Positions 17,008 to 25,743 of a DNA stretch of 64,000 nucleotides are shown here, piece after piece (position 1 is the stretch's first letter; the number at the start of each line of letters is the position of its first letter). Position numbers and translations under genes: made by a program. Origin of the DNA: Pseudomonadales bacterium (GTDB lineage Bacteria; Pseudomonadota; Gammaproteobacteria; Pseudomonadales; Azotimanducaceae); the NCBI GenBank assembly GCA_028277965.1, contig JANQFF010000192.1, positions 1 through 64,000 of the forward strand. The letters run 5' to 3'. Below the pieces are notes generated by a model. The model was not told where the DNA came from. It ran no database searches and saw only the letters and a list, made by a program, of their open reading frames with translations.

Positions 17008-17715
17008 TTACATCAGGTCCTGGAAAAACCGCTCGGTACGTGGAATGTAGTAATTCTCGTAGTCGAGAGAAAAGGCGATGGCATTGGCTTTCCCGAGTAC
17101 CAGGTTCCGGTGCACAAATCCGATCACGCGATAGTCCTGACTGTTGTCCCGGTTGTCACCGAGCACGAGGTAATGATCTTCCGGGACAGTCACCGGACCA
17201 AACGAGCTACGCACCAGCGGATGGCGGTATCGGTGAACCATTACTGTACGTGTAGCGCCGAGAACGTTCTCGACGGCCACGTCGATCTGCGGGGAGAATC
17301 GATGGAGCGGTTCGGGTATGCCCTGGGGCTCAAGTTCCCGGTACTCTGCCACGGTACCATTGACAACAAGCCGGTTATTCATCATCTGGACCGTGTCTCC
17401 GGGAACACCGATGACGCGCTTGACCAGGAGTTTGCCGTCTTCAGGTGACTCGAACGTGATGACATCGGAGCGCTGGGGATCCGCCCACCTGGCCACGCGT
17501 GTCAGCGTAAATGGTACACGCAGGTCGTAAGCGAGTTTGTCGACGACTATCCGGTCTCCCTCGAGAATGGACGGGATCATCGAGCCCGTCGGGACCTGGT
17601 TCCAGTCAGCAATGGCTGAGCGAAACAGCAGCATGACCACGATAAAGAGCAGAAAACCGCGCCATTCCCGCCAGATGCGTTGTGGGCGTGAGAGTGTAGT
17701 CTCGTGATCAGGCAT
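17008..17715 (-). CDS. lepB: Signal peptidase I
   Basis: This 235-residue inner-membrane serine protease removes signal peptides from exported proteins. ATG 17715 follows the upstream stop by 5 bases; a longer frame to 17790 would overlap the neighbouring gene. One N-terminal membrane helix (20-35) precedes the catalytic Ser45 in PTGSM and Lys99 in KRVIGVPGD. The box LGDNRDNSQDYR also matches. It is shorter than the E. coli enzyme because it has one, not two, N-terminal helices. It is probably co-transcribed with the DUF1244 gene. Identification is strong, though a second lepB could exist elsewhere. Confidence 0.93.
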   Translation of the reverse strand: MPDHETTLSRPQRIWREWRGFLLFIVVMLLFRSAIADWNQVPTGSMIPSILEGDRIVVDKLAYDLRVPFTLTRVARWADPQRSDVITFESPEDGKLLVKRVIGVPGDTVQMMNNRLVVNGTVAEYRELEPQGIPEPLHRFSPQIDVAVENVLGATRTVMVHRYRHPLVRSSFGPVTVPEDHYLVLGDNRDNSQDYRVIGFVHRNLVLGKANAIAFSLDYENYYIPRTERFFQDLM

Positions 17716-17720
17716 GCGTT

Positions 17721-18008
17721 TTATCTGGTCGCAGCGTCGAGAGCGGCAAGCTGTTCGGGTGTTGCCTCGGTCTGATGATTCGTCTTCCACTCATCGTATG
17801 TCATCCCGTACACCCGTTGACGGGCTTCTTCCAGGTCGAGTTCGAGACCAGCGTCATCCGCGGCTGCTTTGTACCACTTGGAAAGACAGTTGCGGCAGAA
17901 TCCTGCCAGTATCATCAGGTCGATATTCTGAACATCTTTGCGCTCATCGAGATGGGCGATGAGCCTTCGGAATGTGGCAGCTTCGAGTTCTGTTTGTCGG
18001 TCGCTCAT
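17721..18008 (-). CDS. DUF1244 family protein
   Basis: This 95-residue soluble protein matches the DUF1244 family well. Its core reads NIDLMILAGFCRNCLSKWY followed by GMTYDEWK, with two conserved Cys three residues apart. Members are small helical proteins of unknown function, common in proteobacteria. It lies between yaaA and lepB with short gaps on both sides, so it is probably in one transcript with them. Confidence 0.88.
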   Translation of the reverse strand: MSDRQTELEAATFRRLIAHLDERKDVQNIDLMILAGFCRNCLSKWYKAAADDAGLELDLEEARQRVYGMTYDEWKTNHQTEATPEQLAALDAATR

Positions 18009-18017
18009 GGCATTCCC

Positions 18018-18797
18018 TTAAACGGTTGTGTCATCGCGGGTAAAAACCCAATTATCGCCTCCGGACAGGCTTTCGTTGTAGCGGTAGTCCTCATAGTCGA
18101 ACGCTTTGAGGGCTTTCAGCGTGTCAACACGCTTGTCGATCATATAGCGAGCCATCATCCCCCGGGCTTTTTTCGCGAAAAAGGACAGGAACTGATACTT
18201 ACCACGACGGTATTCTTTGAATTGGACATTGATGATACGTGCGTCGATGTCATGCATTTGCAGGACGCCCGTATATTCCCTCGATGCCAGGTTGATCAGG
18301 ACTGGCTGACGCTGTTCGCTTACAGCTTCGTTAAGCGCTTCTGTAACACGCGATCCCCAGAAGTCATAAAGGTCTTTACCTTTGCGGGTTGCCAGTTTCG
18401 TTCCCATTTCCAGACGATAAGGGCGGATGCGGTCAAGCGGTCTGAGCAGACCGTGCAAACCGCTCAGAATCCGTACATGACGTTGAGCCCAATTGAGGTC
18501 GCGCGCGTCCAGGGTTGGCGCGTCGAGTCCGATGTAAACGTCACCTTTGAATGCATAGAACGCTGGCCGTGAAGACGCCTTGTCAAAATGGGGCTCCCAC
18601 TCGTGATAACGCCGATGGTTGGTCTCAGCGAGGTTGTCGCTGATTCTCATCAGAGAGGCGATTTGGGCGGGTGTCTTTTTCCGAAGGGTGCTGATCAGCG
18701 CCTCCGATTCGGCGACAAACTGAGGTTCGCTGAATTTCCGCGTAGGCAGCGCAGAGGTGTAGTCGAGCGACTTCGCCGGGGACAAAATGGCCAGCAT
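18018..18797 (-). CDS. yaaA: YaaA (DUF328) peroxide stress protein
   Basis: This 259-residue cytoplasmic protein belongs to a family that lowers free iron and protects DNA during peroxide stress in E. coli. The start is ATG 18797, giving the classic MLAILSPAKSLDY opening; upstream codons to 18893 are spurious. Other family landmarks are RISDNLAETNHRRY, LSGLHGLLRPLD.I.PYRLEMG, and a C-terminal KKARGMMARY. It diverges from the PP2C gene across an 86-base gap that contains a small palindrome. Confidence 0.95.
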   Translation of the reverse strand: MLAILSPAKSLDYTSALPTRKFSEPQFVAESEALISTLRKKTPAQIASLMRISDNLAETNHRRYHEWEPHFDKASSRPAFYAFKGDVYIGLDAPTLDARDLNWAQRHVRILSGLHGLLRPLDRIRPYRLEMGTKLATRKGKDLYDFWGSRVTEALNEAVSEQRQPVLINLASREYTGVLQMHDIDARIINVQFKEYRRGKYQFLSFFAKKARGMMARYMIDKRVDTLKALKAFDYEDYRYNESLSGGDNWVFTRDDTTV

Positions 18798-18814
18798 GTA
18801 ACTTGTTAACTCCT

Positions 18815-18832
18815 TGAGTTGGCAGCAACTCA
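18815..18832. promoter_or_regulatory. Small palindrome between divergent yaaA and PP2C genes
   Basis: Arms TGAGTTG (18815-18821) and CAACTCA (18826-18832) are exact reverse complements around GCAG. It lies in the only non-coding gap between the divergent yaaA and phosphatase genes, where an operator for a dimeric regulator would be expected. No known consensus was recognised, so this is a candidate only. Confidence 0.3.
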
Positions 18833-18883
18833 TTAGTCTACCGCAACGGGAGGAACGTCGGTACGCTTGCAGGGGTGATGAAA

Positions 18884-19579
18884 ATGACCACAAGGACGCA
18901 CGAAGGGCTCGTGCGTGTTCGTAACGAAGACAGCGTGCTGATAGACGCCGATCAGGGTCTCGCGATTGTTGCGGACGGTATGGGCGGTCTCATGGCGGGA
19001 GATGAAGCCAGCGCGGTTGCGGTCGAGGCGGTGCGGAGGGAAGTTTGCGACTCGCCGGACAGAATTGACACTGATCCCGATCTCGGGGCGGTTATGCAGG
19101 CAGCCCACAGGCGTGTGATAGAACGCGCAGAATCGCTCAACTTCCTCGGGAAGATGGGTACAACGCTCGTAATCTGCCTCATCCGTGATCAGCGGGCATG
19201 GATAGCACATGCCGGTGACTCGCGGGCCTATGTCCTCAACGACACGCTTCAACAGCTTTCAAAAGACCACACGGTTGCTCAGCGTCAGATTGACATGGGC
19301 CAGCTGAATCCAAAACGCGCCTACCTGAGCCCTGGTCGCCACGTTCTCACACAGGCGGTGGGAATGCCCGGTGTGCTGAATCCGCAGTTATTGAATATCG
19401 CTTTCGAATCACGGGTGATGATGTGTACGGATGGGTTATGTGACATGGTGTCTCATGATGAAATTGAAGCTTTGTTGAAAGTTGATGACATCGAAGAAGC
19501 GGCGACAGAACTTCTGCGGGCTGCCCTGGATGCCGGGGGTCGGGACAACGTTAGTCTCACCCTGATCGACCCGATATAA
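18884..19579 (+). CDS. PP2C-family serine/threonine protein phosphatase
   Basis: This ~231-residue metal-dependent phosphatase carries all the usual PP2C blocks in order: RNEDSV, VADGMGG, MGTTLV, AHAGDSRAY, SKDHT, CTDGLCDMV and the final DNVSL. The Asp residues in these motifs bind the two Mn/Mg ions. Starts at GTG 18875, ATG 18878 and ATG 18884 are all possible; 18884 has the best spacing from AGGGG at 18871. It could oppose the two large Ser/Thr kinases encoded in this window, but that is inference. It is followed by bolA-like and trhO genes on the same strand. Confidence 0.93.
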   Translation: MTTRTHEGLVRVRNEDSVLIDADQGLAIVADGMGGLMAGDEASAVAVEAVRREVCDSPDRIDTDPDLGAVMQAAHRRVIERAESLNFLGKMGTTLVICLIRDQRAWIAHAGDSRAYVLNDTLQQLSKDHTVAQRQIDMGQLNPKRAYLSPGRHVLTQAVGMPGVLNPQLLNIAFESRVMMCTDGLCDMVSHDEIEALLKVDDIEEAATELLRAALDAGGRDNVSLTLIDPI

Positions 19580-19622
19580 TCCGCGCTCGTTTTTGAGTCG
19601 TCGTGTCCCGAAGGGGTCGAGC

Positions 19623-19982
19623 ATGAGCCGAGCTGACAGAATCAGTCTTTCCCTTGAAGAAAACCTGGATCTCCTGCACCTGGATGTCGTTGATGAGAGC
19701 GGTAACCACAGCGTACCCAGCGGTGCAGAGAGCCACTTCAAAGTTGTTGCGGTGTCGGAGGAGTTCCAGGACGTCAGTCGCATAGAGCGGCACCGGCGCA
19801 TCAACGGTCTGCTGCAAGGTGAATTTGATTCGGGCATGCATGCGCTTGCAGTTCATGCCTACACCGAACCCGAGTGGCAGGCACGCTTTGGAGATGCGCC
19901 GATGAGTCCACCCTGTGCCGGTAAGAGTGCCAGTAAGGGAGCGAATAAGAGTGACACACGATCAGCGGACGCGAATCCATGA
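19623..19982 (+). CDS. BolA family protein
   Basis: This is a 119-residue protein with a BolA-like core: GAESHFKVVAVSEEF, RIERHRRINGLL and GMHALAVHAYTEPEW, which supplies the conserved His and the class-II KH-like fold. BolA proteins pair with monothiol glutaredoxins in Fe-S handling and affect cell shape and stress responses. A ~30-residue polar tail (Ser/Lys/Ala rich) extends past the domain. ATG 19623 is preceded by AAGGGG. The stop overlaps trhO (ATGA at 19979). Confidence 0.87.
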   Translation: MSRADRISLSLEENLDLLHLDVVDESGNHSVPSGAESHFKVVAVSEEFQDVSRIERHRRINGLLQGEFDSGMHALAVHAYTEPEWQARFGDAPMSPPCAGKSASKGANKSDTRSADANP

Positions 19983-20896
19983 CAACTGACCGCAGGGTAT
20001 TTGCCTTCTACAAGTTTGTTGAAGTGAAAGATCCGGAGGCATTAAGGGAACACCTTGCTGGCCTGGAAGATCTCAAAGGCACGATCCTGGTCGCCCCTGA
20101 AGGTGTGAATGGTACGGTTGTCGGATCTCAAAAAGCCCTGGCTGCGCTCAGGGGTGCCCTGGAAACGAGGATTGGCCACATCACATTCAAGTTGTCTGAT
20201 CTTGACCCAGATAACCCCGGGTTTTATCGATACAAGGTCCGCTGTAAACCGGAGATCGTGAGTTTTGGGGTGGATGGCCTGGACATATCTCAGACGGGTG
20301 AACACGTCGATCCCGAACGCTGGAATGAGCTCCTCGTCGACGAGGACGTGGTAGTGATCGACACGCGTAATCAGTACGAAGTCGATATCGGTTCCTTTCC
20401 GGGAGCAATATCCCCCGAAACGACAAACTTCCGTGAATTCCCCGAATGGGTGGAGAACAACCTGGAAGCCGGAACAAAAGTTGCGATGTTCTGCACGGGT
20501 GGCATCCGCTGCGAGAAAGCCTCGGCTTATCTTCGTCAGAACGGGTTCGATGAGGTGTACCAGCTCGACGGGGGGATCCTGTCATATCTGGAGCACGTTG
20601 CCTCTGATGATAATCGTTGGGAAGGCGAGTGTTTTGTCTTCGATCAGCGTGTATCGGTCACTTCGGACCTGAATCAGGGTGGCTATGAGCAGTGTTTTGC
20701 CTGTCGCCATCCCGTATCTGCCGAAGACAGGGCGTCTCGGACGTACCAGCAAGGTGTCAGTTGCCCACACTGTTTTGACCAGGAACGAGGCGACAGGGAT
20801 GGGTTCCGCGAGCGGCAGAAGCAGGTCGAACTGGCGCAACAGAGGGGTGAGGCGCATATCGGCATGCGGCATTCATCCGGGTCTCCTAACGGCTAG
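19979..20896 (+). CDS. trhO: tRNA uridine(34) hydroxylase (rhodanese family)
   Basis: This 305-residue cytoplasmic enzyme (YceA/TrhO) hydroxylates U34 of certain tRNAs, using O2, towards cmo5U-type wobble modification. An N-terminal acylphosphatase-like region has GTILVAPEGVNGTV. A central rhodanese domain carries DTRNQYEVDIGSFPGAI and the active Cys in FCTGGIRCEKAS. A C-terminal Cys cluster (CFACRHP and CPHC) probably binds zinc. The GGILSYLE block matches the family. It overlaps the BolA-like gene by 4 bp and ends 9 bases from a convergent gene. Confidence 0.94.
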   Translation: MTTDRRVFAFYKFVEVKDPEALREHLAGLEDLKGTILVAPEGVNGTVVGSQKALAALRGALETRIGHITFKLSDLDPDNPGFYRYKVRCKPEIVSFGVDGLDISQTGEHVDPERWNELLVDEDVVVIDTRNQYEVDIGSFPGAISPETTNFREFPEWVENNLEAGTKVAMFCTGGIRCEKASAYLRQNGFDEVYQLDGGILSYLEHVASDDNRWEGECFVFDQRVSVTSDLNQGGYEQCFACRHPVSAEDRASRTYQQGVSCPHCFDQERGDRDGFRERQKQVELAQQRGEAHIGMRHSSGSPNG

Positions 20897-20905
20897 TTCG
20901 GAAGG

Positions 20906-22360
20906 TTAGAACGTTACGACGTAATCGCCAGCAACAGTCTGCAAAGGCTCGTTAGCAGGTAGTGGCGGTGGTTCCACTACGTCGAGATCGACTATTTCTG
21001 TTCCTGGCTTCTCGACTCGATCTACGAGAGCAGTGATCTCACGACGAGTACCGGCAAGGAAACTCCCGTTAGCGGCCTCGCGACATTCGGATACAGCTAT
21101 GTCGAAGTCACTATTCTGCAACGCTCTGCGGCATTGTTGTACACGAAGTGCATCAAGCTCTCCGCGGACTCTCGATTTGTAGTCCTCGAGCTCGGGAGAC
21201 ACGTTGGCGGTTGCAATTGAAAGGCAGTCTTTGTTGTCGAGTGTCCAACCGTTTTCCGTGACCGCGGTTGCGCACGATCTTGCTATCTCACGCCAGGGGT
21301 CACTCGCTGTTCGCAGTCTGTCCAGGGCGTTTTTGAGGCTGTCGCCGGTCTCGCTGTCGACGATCTCGAGGGCGCTTTCACAATGCCCGCTGGCGAGATC
21401 GTAGTCCCTGCTTGTGAGAGCTCTGCGGCATCGTTGCTCGTACAAACCAGGCAGCAGCACACTGAAGTCACCCAGTCTGTTTCCCTGGTCAATGGCTTCA
21501 GTGCACGCGTCGAGTGATCCGCCTTCACATTGCTGCACGGACGTGGCAAAAGACGAGCGAGCTTGCCCGATCTCACCGCCACCCATCTTCTTGTACGCGG
21601 TAATAGCGTCTTCTGTGCGCCCTGCCAGCATGTGGAGATCACCGATACGGTTCTGAATCTGTCTTTCATCCTCGTATCCGGTAATCAGATTGGCTTGACA
21701 GGATTCGAGTGCCGATGACCCTGAAGATGAAAAACACGTCTCCAGTTCTCGGGAGCGGGCAACAAGCGCCTGGTCCAGTGCTTCTTTTGCTTCATTTGCT
21801 GTTGCGGGGGTGTCCGATTTAATCGCGATCAGCAGGTGAGAGATGGCATCGTTCGTTCCACCGTTGTCCAGGGCGATCTGGCCGAGTACGAGGTGTGCCT
21901 CGGGAAGCTCAGGTTCGATTGCCAGCAATTCCCGGCATGTTCGTTCGTTCTTGTAGGTGACACAGCGCAGGCGCATGTAGTCCTGAAGGACATCGTCGCT
22001 CGGCACGGATGGCTCGGCAGTCTGGGTACGCTCATCAAGGTTGCTCATGGCGCGATCGATGAGGTTCAACGTAGGGCGATCGCGTGCGTGAACACGCCGC
22101 GCGCTTTCAAGCAGTCCTTTTGCGCCCTGTATATTGCCATCGGCTGCAAGACCGTCACATACGGCGAGACGAATCGGCAGATCCTTCGGATCTTCATCGA
22201 GCAGCTCGCGGCACCTCTCGACTCCCAGCTGAGCCAGGCATGGCGATGCGTTTACCGGCAGACCGTTGCTGCAGACATTGGGGGCGCCAGCCGCATGAAG
22301 CCACAGTGGCTGCAGAAGCAGAGCCAGCAGGAAGGAACGCGCGACTGTGCCTGCTTTCAC
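20906..22360 (-). CDS. Secreted cysteine-paired repeat protein (TPR/Sel1-like)
   Basis: This 484-residue protein has a Sec signal peptide (SFLLALLLQPLWLHAAGA) and a helical repeat body. Several units begin with CR(E/R)xL and carry a second Cys 16-18 residues later, for example CRRALTSRDYDLASGHC and CRRALQNSDFDIAVSEC. This suggests TPR- or Sel1-like helix pairs braced by disulfides in the periplasm. The GTG start at 22360 shares its G with the TAG stop of the lipoprotein gene, so translation is coupled. As the last gene of the TIR-kinase operon it could be a periplasmic partner of the kinase's outer domain. No specific family recognised. Confidence 0.72.
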   Translation of the reverse strand: MKAGTVARSFLLALLLQPLWLHAAGAPNVCSNGLPVNASPCLAQLGVERCRELLDEDPKDLPIRLAVCDGLAADGNIQGAKGLLESARRVHARDRPTLNLIDRAMSNLDERTQTAEPSVPSDDVLQDYMRLRCVTYKNERTCRELLAIEPELPEAHLVLGQIALDNGGTNDAISHLLIAIKSDTPATANEAKEALDQALVARSRELETCFSSSGSSALESCQANLITGYEDERQIQNRIGDLHMLAGRTEDAITAYKKMGGGEIGQARSSFATSVQQCEGGSLDACTEAIDQGNRLGDFSVLLPGLYEQRCRRALTSRDYDLASGHCESALEIVDSETGDSLKNALDRLRTASDPWREIARSCATAVTENGWTLDNKDCLSIATANVSPELEDYKSRVRGELDALRVQQCRRALQNSDFDIAVSECREAANGSFLAGTRREITALVDRVEKPGTEIVDLDVVEPPPLPANEPLQTVAGDYVVTF

Positions 22361-23079
22361 TAATATCCTCGATTGCTGCTATTGGCCCATTTGCGCCAGG
22401 CCCAGCAGGTATCGCATTCAGGCAACCTCACGAGATGAAAGAGGTACCAGCGATCGACTGTCGTGTAAGGAGGGTTCTCACCAGCGATCATGGCATCCAG
22501 CATCTCGCGCAGTTCGGTTGTTCCGATCTGCTGGTCTGAGCCGGCCTGGCCGCGGACGTTCAGGGTGACGAGGTCGTTGATCTGCTGTCCCAGCTGCTGG
22601 CGTTCACCTGCATTCTGAGACGCGACAAAGTCAGCGGTCAGAAGAAGTATCAGATCACATCGGCGGATCACATCTTCAGCGGCATCTGCGAACCGCGCGG
22701 AAGAAGTGCGAACGTTGGCGCTTGCGTCGTCGGCACCGGCGGCGTAGCTGATGTGGCTGACAGCTTCCCGCAGAGAAAACTTCAGGCCGTACTGATTGGA
22801 GCCGATCACATCGATCAGTTCCCTCGCACTTGCGTTGGATTGTTGTGCTGAACCGCTGGATGTCAGAGCCTGGGCCAGCCGTTGAGATTCCAATGCACGG
22901 TTTTCGGCGATGTTGAAAAGGCCGTCATCCCCTGGCGTGCCATCGAACGCGGTGATCGCATGTCCGATATGCGTGTGTGCGATCGTTGGTGGTTGGTGCG
23001 CGCAGCCCATCGCAACGATGCCTGCCGCGATGACCAGGGTGATTGTTCGGGCGACGGAAGCAGTTTTCTTCAGATCCAT
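22360..23079 (-). CDS. Putative lipoprotein of the TIR-kinase operon
   Basis: This 239-residue predicted lipoprotein has a signal peptide ending AMGC (Cys26). The mature part begins HQPPTIAHTHIGHAITAFDGTP, is mostly helical, and ends with a CDTCWAWRKW motif holding two close Cys. The RDL...LLLTADF segment contributes a hydrophobic helix. No family recognised. It lies 34 bases after the TIR-kinase gene and overlaps the following secreted repeat protein, so the three form one operon. A sensing or docking role for the kinase's periplasmic domain is inference. Confidence 0.68.
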   Translation of the reverse strand: MDLKKTASVARTITLVIAAGIVAMGCAHQPPTIAHTHIGHAITAFDGTPGDDGLFNIAENRALESQRLAQALTSSGSAQQSNASARELIDVIGSNQYGLKFSLREAVSHISYAAGADDASANVRTSSARFADAAEDVIRRCDLILLLTADFVASQNAGERQQLGQQINDLVTLNVRGQAGSDQQIGTTELREMLDAMIAGENPPYTTVDRWYLFHLVRLPECDTCWAWRKWANSSNRGY

Positions 23080-23113
23080 TTCGTTTTCATCCTTAAGTTG
23101 AACTCTCTGATGA

Positions 23114-25585
23114 CTAAAGGTCCCGGGCTACACGAAATCCGACGGAACTGCTTCTGGTGTCTGCAGGGAGGCGGTTGCGAAAGCGGGCGTGAACAAATTC
23201 CGGTTGTGTGAACCAGGAACCCCCGCGCGCTTCGCGATGCTGGCAGGTGGATGCCGCGTGCGGGCTGCCGTCCACCGGTGCCAGGAGATAGTCTGCCTGC
23301 CAGCAGTCCTGTGTCCATTCGAACACATTTCCAAGAAGGTCGCTGACGCCGATCTGATTCCGCCCGTACCGACCAGTTGCGCTTGTGAAGACCGATTCGT
23401 CATTGCATGGGCTGACAGTCCAACCGGGAAAACTCTCGAGAGCTTTCTGGTCGGCGATGTTTGCGACTTCACAGAGGCTCTCCCGGTTATGCGTCCGTTG
23501 TGCGAGGTATTCCCACTCTGAGGCAGACAATAACCGGTATGTCTCCCCGCTGGCGTCGGACAACCACTCGGTGTACGCGACCGCGTCATCCCAGCTGACA
23601 CATGTAACCGGATGATTTCCCGCTTGTTCGAATCCCGGGTCTTCCCATGAATGATCAGACGAGCTTCGCCAGGTTCCACCTTCCCATATCTGGCAGGCGT
23701 CACCGGAGAATCCCTCGTCTTCGACAAACGCATCGAACTCGTCGACTGTGACCTCGTGGACAGATGCTGCGAAGTTACGGGGCAGGGTGACCGTGCGTAT
23801 GGGCAATTGACTGGTGAGTGCGCCGCCGCCCTGGTCGAATTGACCGGCGCCGATAATAACCATCTCCGGACAACCGCTGCAGTCTGAGAAGTTGGCACCT
23901 ATCGTGTTTGGGGTAGATGACGGTGTCAGTGAAACGGTCTGGTAGACGAGATAACCGACGCCGAGCGCGACAACTGCAGCCAGCCCCATCAACATTTTTT
24001 TGGTATCAAACCCGGGTCGCGCGGATGTGGTTGCACCCCCTGCGGTGAATTCATCGAAAAACTGCCTGACACTGGGCGTTCGCCTCGCGCGATCGAAAGA
24101 CAGGGCATTGCGGATCGCGCGAAATTGATTACGCGAGAGGCGAGGATGTTGCTCAACCTGCAGATCCTTGCGTGAAGCATAGTCGGCGCCTTTCTTGCCA
24201 AAAGGGTGCGCGCCGGTGAACATTTCGTACGCGATGCACCCGAGGGCATAGACGTCATCACTGGGATCCGCGTTCTGGTTTTCGATCAACTCGATTGTTG
24301 CGTAGGCTTCTGTATATGCACCCAGCTTTTTGACGTCGTAAACGGTCTTCTCTTCATCAAGCGAAGTCATCTCCGCATTGCGCACGGCCCGGGCAATACC
24401 GAAGTCGATGATCTTGACCTGGAGTTTTTCAGTGACTTTGCCACCTGCCAGCATCACGTTGCCGGGTTTGAAATCGGCGTGGACCATGTTTTGCCCGTGA
24501 GCAAAACTCAAGCCGTCAACGATTCCCTCGAGGATGATGCCCGCTTCCTCCGGGTCTAAACCTTCGGCCTGACCACCAAGACGCTCGGACAGTGATTCGC
24601 CATCCAGGAAATCCATCCACATGAACACATGAGGACCGTCTTCCCCGAAATCGCCGACATTAACGACGTTGGGGTGTGCAAGCTGCCGGGTTTTAGCGGT
24701 TTCCCGCTTCAGGGTAAGCGTTGAATCCGGATGCTGAGCGAACTCAGGGTTCAGTACTTTGATCGCCACGTGCGGCTCGCCATAGGCTTTTGTATCAGTC
24801 GCCTTGTAGACCACGCTCATACCCCCGGAGCCAAGACGCTTCTCGAGTAGGAAGCGGCCATTCAGGAGCGCACCGGGTTCGAGCGTTTGCGGGGTTGTTG
24901 TGGCAACCTGCGTGTCATCATCGGCTTCGTCTGGTTCAGGCCTGGGTTCCAGACCGCTGCGTTCGAACGCACTGACAAACTGTCGCTGGATATCTTCCCG
25001 GGTGAGGCGAAAGAGTGAGACAGAAACCTGATTGGCGAGACTCAGTCTCAGGCCAGGGGGTAACTCGATATCCTCAAGGTGCGCGGCGATGATCCGTTTG
25101 TCACTGTCCAAAGCCAGGGAAAGCTCCCTGCGGCATCGGTGACTTTCGATCGATTCGGCAGAAACGAAAAAGACGAAAACCTGCGCATCGAGCAATCGCC
25201 CCGCAAACTCATCGGATACCATGGAAGCCGAGTGATCAGCCGTATCGAAATAGCAGTTGTACCCCAGTTCGTCGAGACGGCTGATCTCACTGTACACCCG
25301 CTGGGTATCTGACTCGCAGTAGCTGATGAAAGCGAAAGCATCACTTCCGCGATAAGGCTGGCTGGCGATGTCCTTAGGTGTAGCGCTGGCCTCTGCCAGG
25401 CGGGTTTTGAGCAGATCGGTGACGTCTTCGGGGAAGTCGTTCCATTGGGAGATCTGGGAAAGGGCTTCCGACACGACGGTCAGGTCGTCAAGCTCATTCT
25501 TGTGTTCGCCCTCGAGACCGTGCAGCAGCTCCTCGCGAGTAAGGCTGCCGTTGTGGTATTCCTCGAGTGACTGGATTAACTTCAT
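23114..25585 (-). CDS. TIR-Ser/Thr kinase-TM-FGE-like fusion protein
   Basis: This 823-residue predicted inner-membrane protein has four parts. Residues 1-80 are a helical leader. Residues 82-205 form a TIR domain (FAFISYCESD, GYNCYFD, and SxxxxSHRCRREL with the candidate NADase Glu154). Residues 244-510 form a Ser/Thr kinase (glycine loop LGSGGMSVVY, Lys276, HADFKPGN with Asp371, DFG 394-396). A membrane helix at 530-550 is followed by a sulfatase-modifying-factor/FGE-like domain (565-823: EVTVDEFDAF, PVTCVSWDDA, LLSASEWEYLA, LLGNVFEWTQD, ARGGSW, SSSVGFRVAR). The kinase is non-RD (HAD), and the FGE catalytic Cys region reads WFTQPEF, so formylglycine activity is unlikely. ATG 25585 has AGGA in front. 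Outside sensing with inside TIR/kinase output is inferred. Confidence 0.88.
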   Translation of the reverse strand: MKLIQSLEEYHNGSLTREELLHGLEGEHKNELDDLTVVSEALSQISQWNDFPEDVTDLLKTRLAEASATPKDIASQPYRGSDAFAFISYCESDTQRVYSEISRLDELGYNCYFDTADHSASMVSDEFAGRLLDAQVFVFFVSAESIESHRCRRELSLALDSDKRIIAAHLEDIELPPGLRLSLANQVSVSLFRLTREDIQRQFVSAFERSGLEPRPEPDEADDDTQVATTTPQTLEPGALLNGRFLLEKRLGSGGMSVVYKATDTKAYGEPHVAIKVLNPEFAQHPDSTLTLKRETAKTRQLAHPNVVNVGDFGEDGPHVFMWMDFLDGESLSERLGGQAEGLDPEEAGIILEGIVDGLSFAHGQNMVHADFKPGNVMLAGGKVTEKLQVKIIDFGIARAVRNAEMTSLDEEKTVYDVKKLGAYTEAYATIELIENQNADPSDDVYALGCIAYEMFTGAHPFGKKGADYASRKDLQVEQHPRLSRNQFRAIRNALSFDRARRTPSVRQFFDEFTAGGATTSARPGFDTKKMLMGLAAVVALGVGYLVYQTVSLTPSSTPNTIGANFSDCSGCPEMVIIGAGQFDQGGGALTSQLPIRTVTLPRNFAASVHEVTVDEFDAFVEDEGFSGDACQIWEGGTWRSSSDHSWEDPGFEQAGNHPVTCVSWDDAVAYTEWLSDASGETYRLLSASEWEYLAQRTHNRESLCEVANIADQKALESFPGWTVSPCNDESVFTSATGRYGRNQIGVSDLLGNVFEWTQDCWQADYLLAPVDGSPHAASTCQHREARGGSWFTQPEFVHARFRNRLPADTRSSSVGFRVARDL

Positions 25586-25743
25586 TTTCCTATATCAAAA
25601 GGCAAAAGGCGCTTGCTCAGCGTTTGTATCACGTAATGTCGTTGCGGTCACTGTCCTGCGGTCGTTTGCAGCCTGGACTCCGATGCTGTTGGTGAATGCT
25701 TCTGATACGATTGGCCCGGAAGGAAATCATCAAAGGAAAAAAC

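Noticed and set aside
23114..25585. Diversity-generating retroelement target, because FGE/C-lectin domains are common DGR targets
   Set aside because: No reverse transcriptase, template repeat or variable-repeat pair was found nearby.
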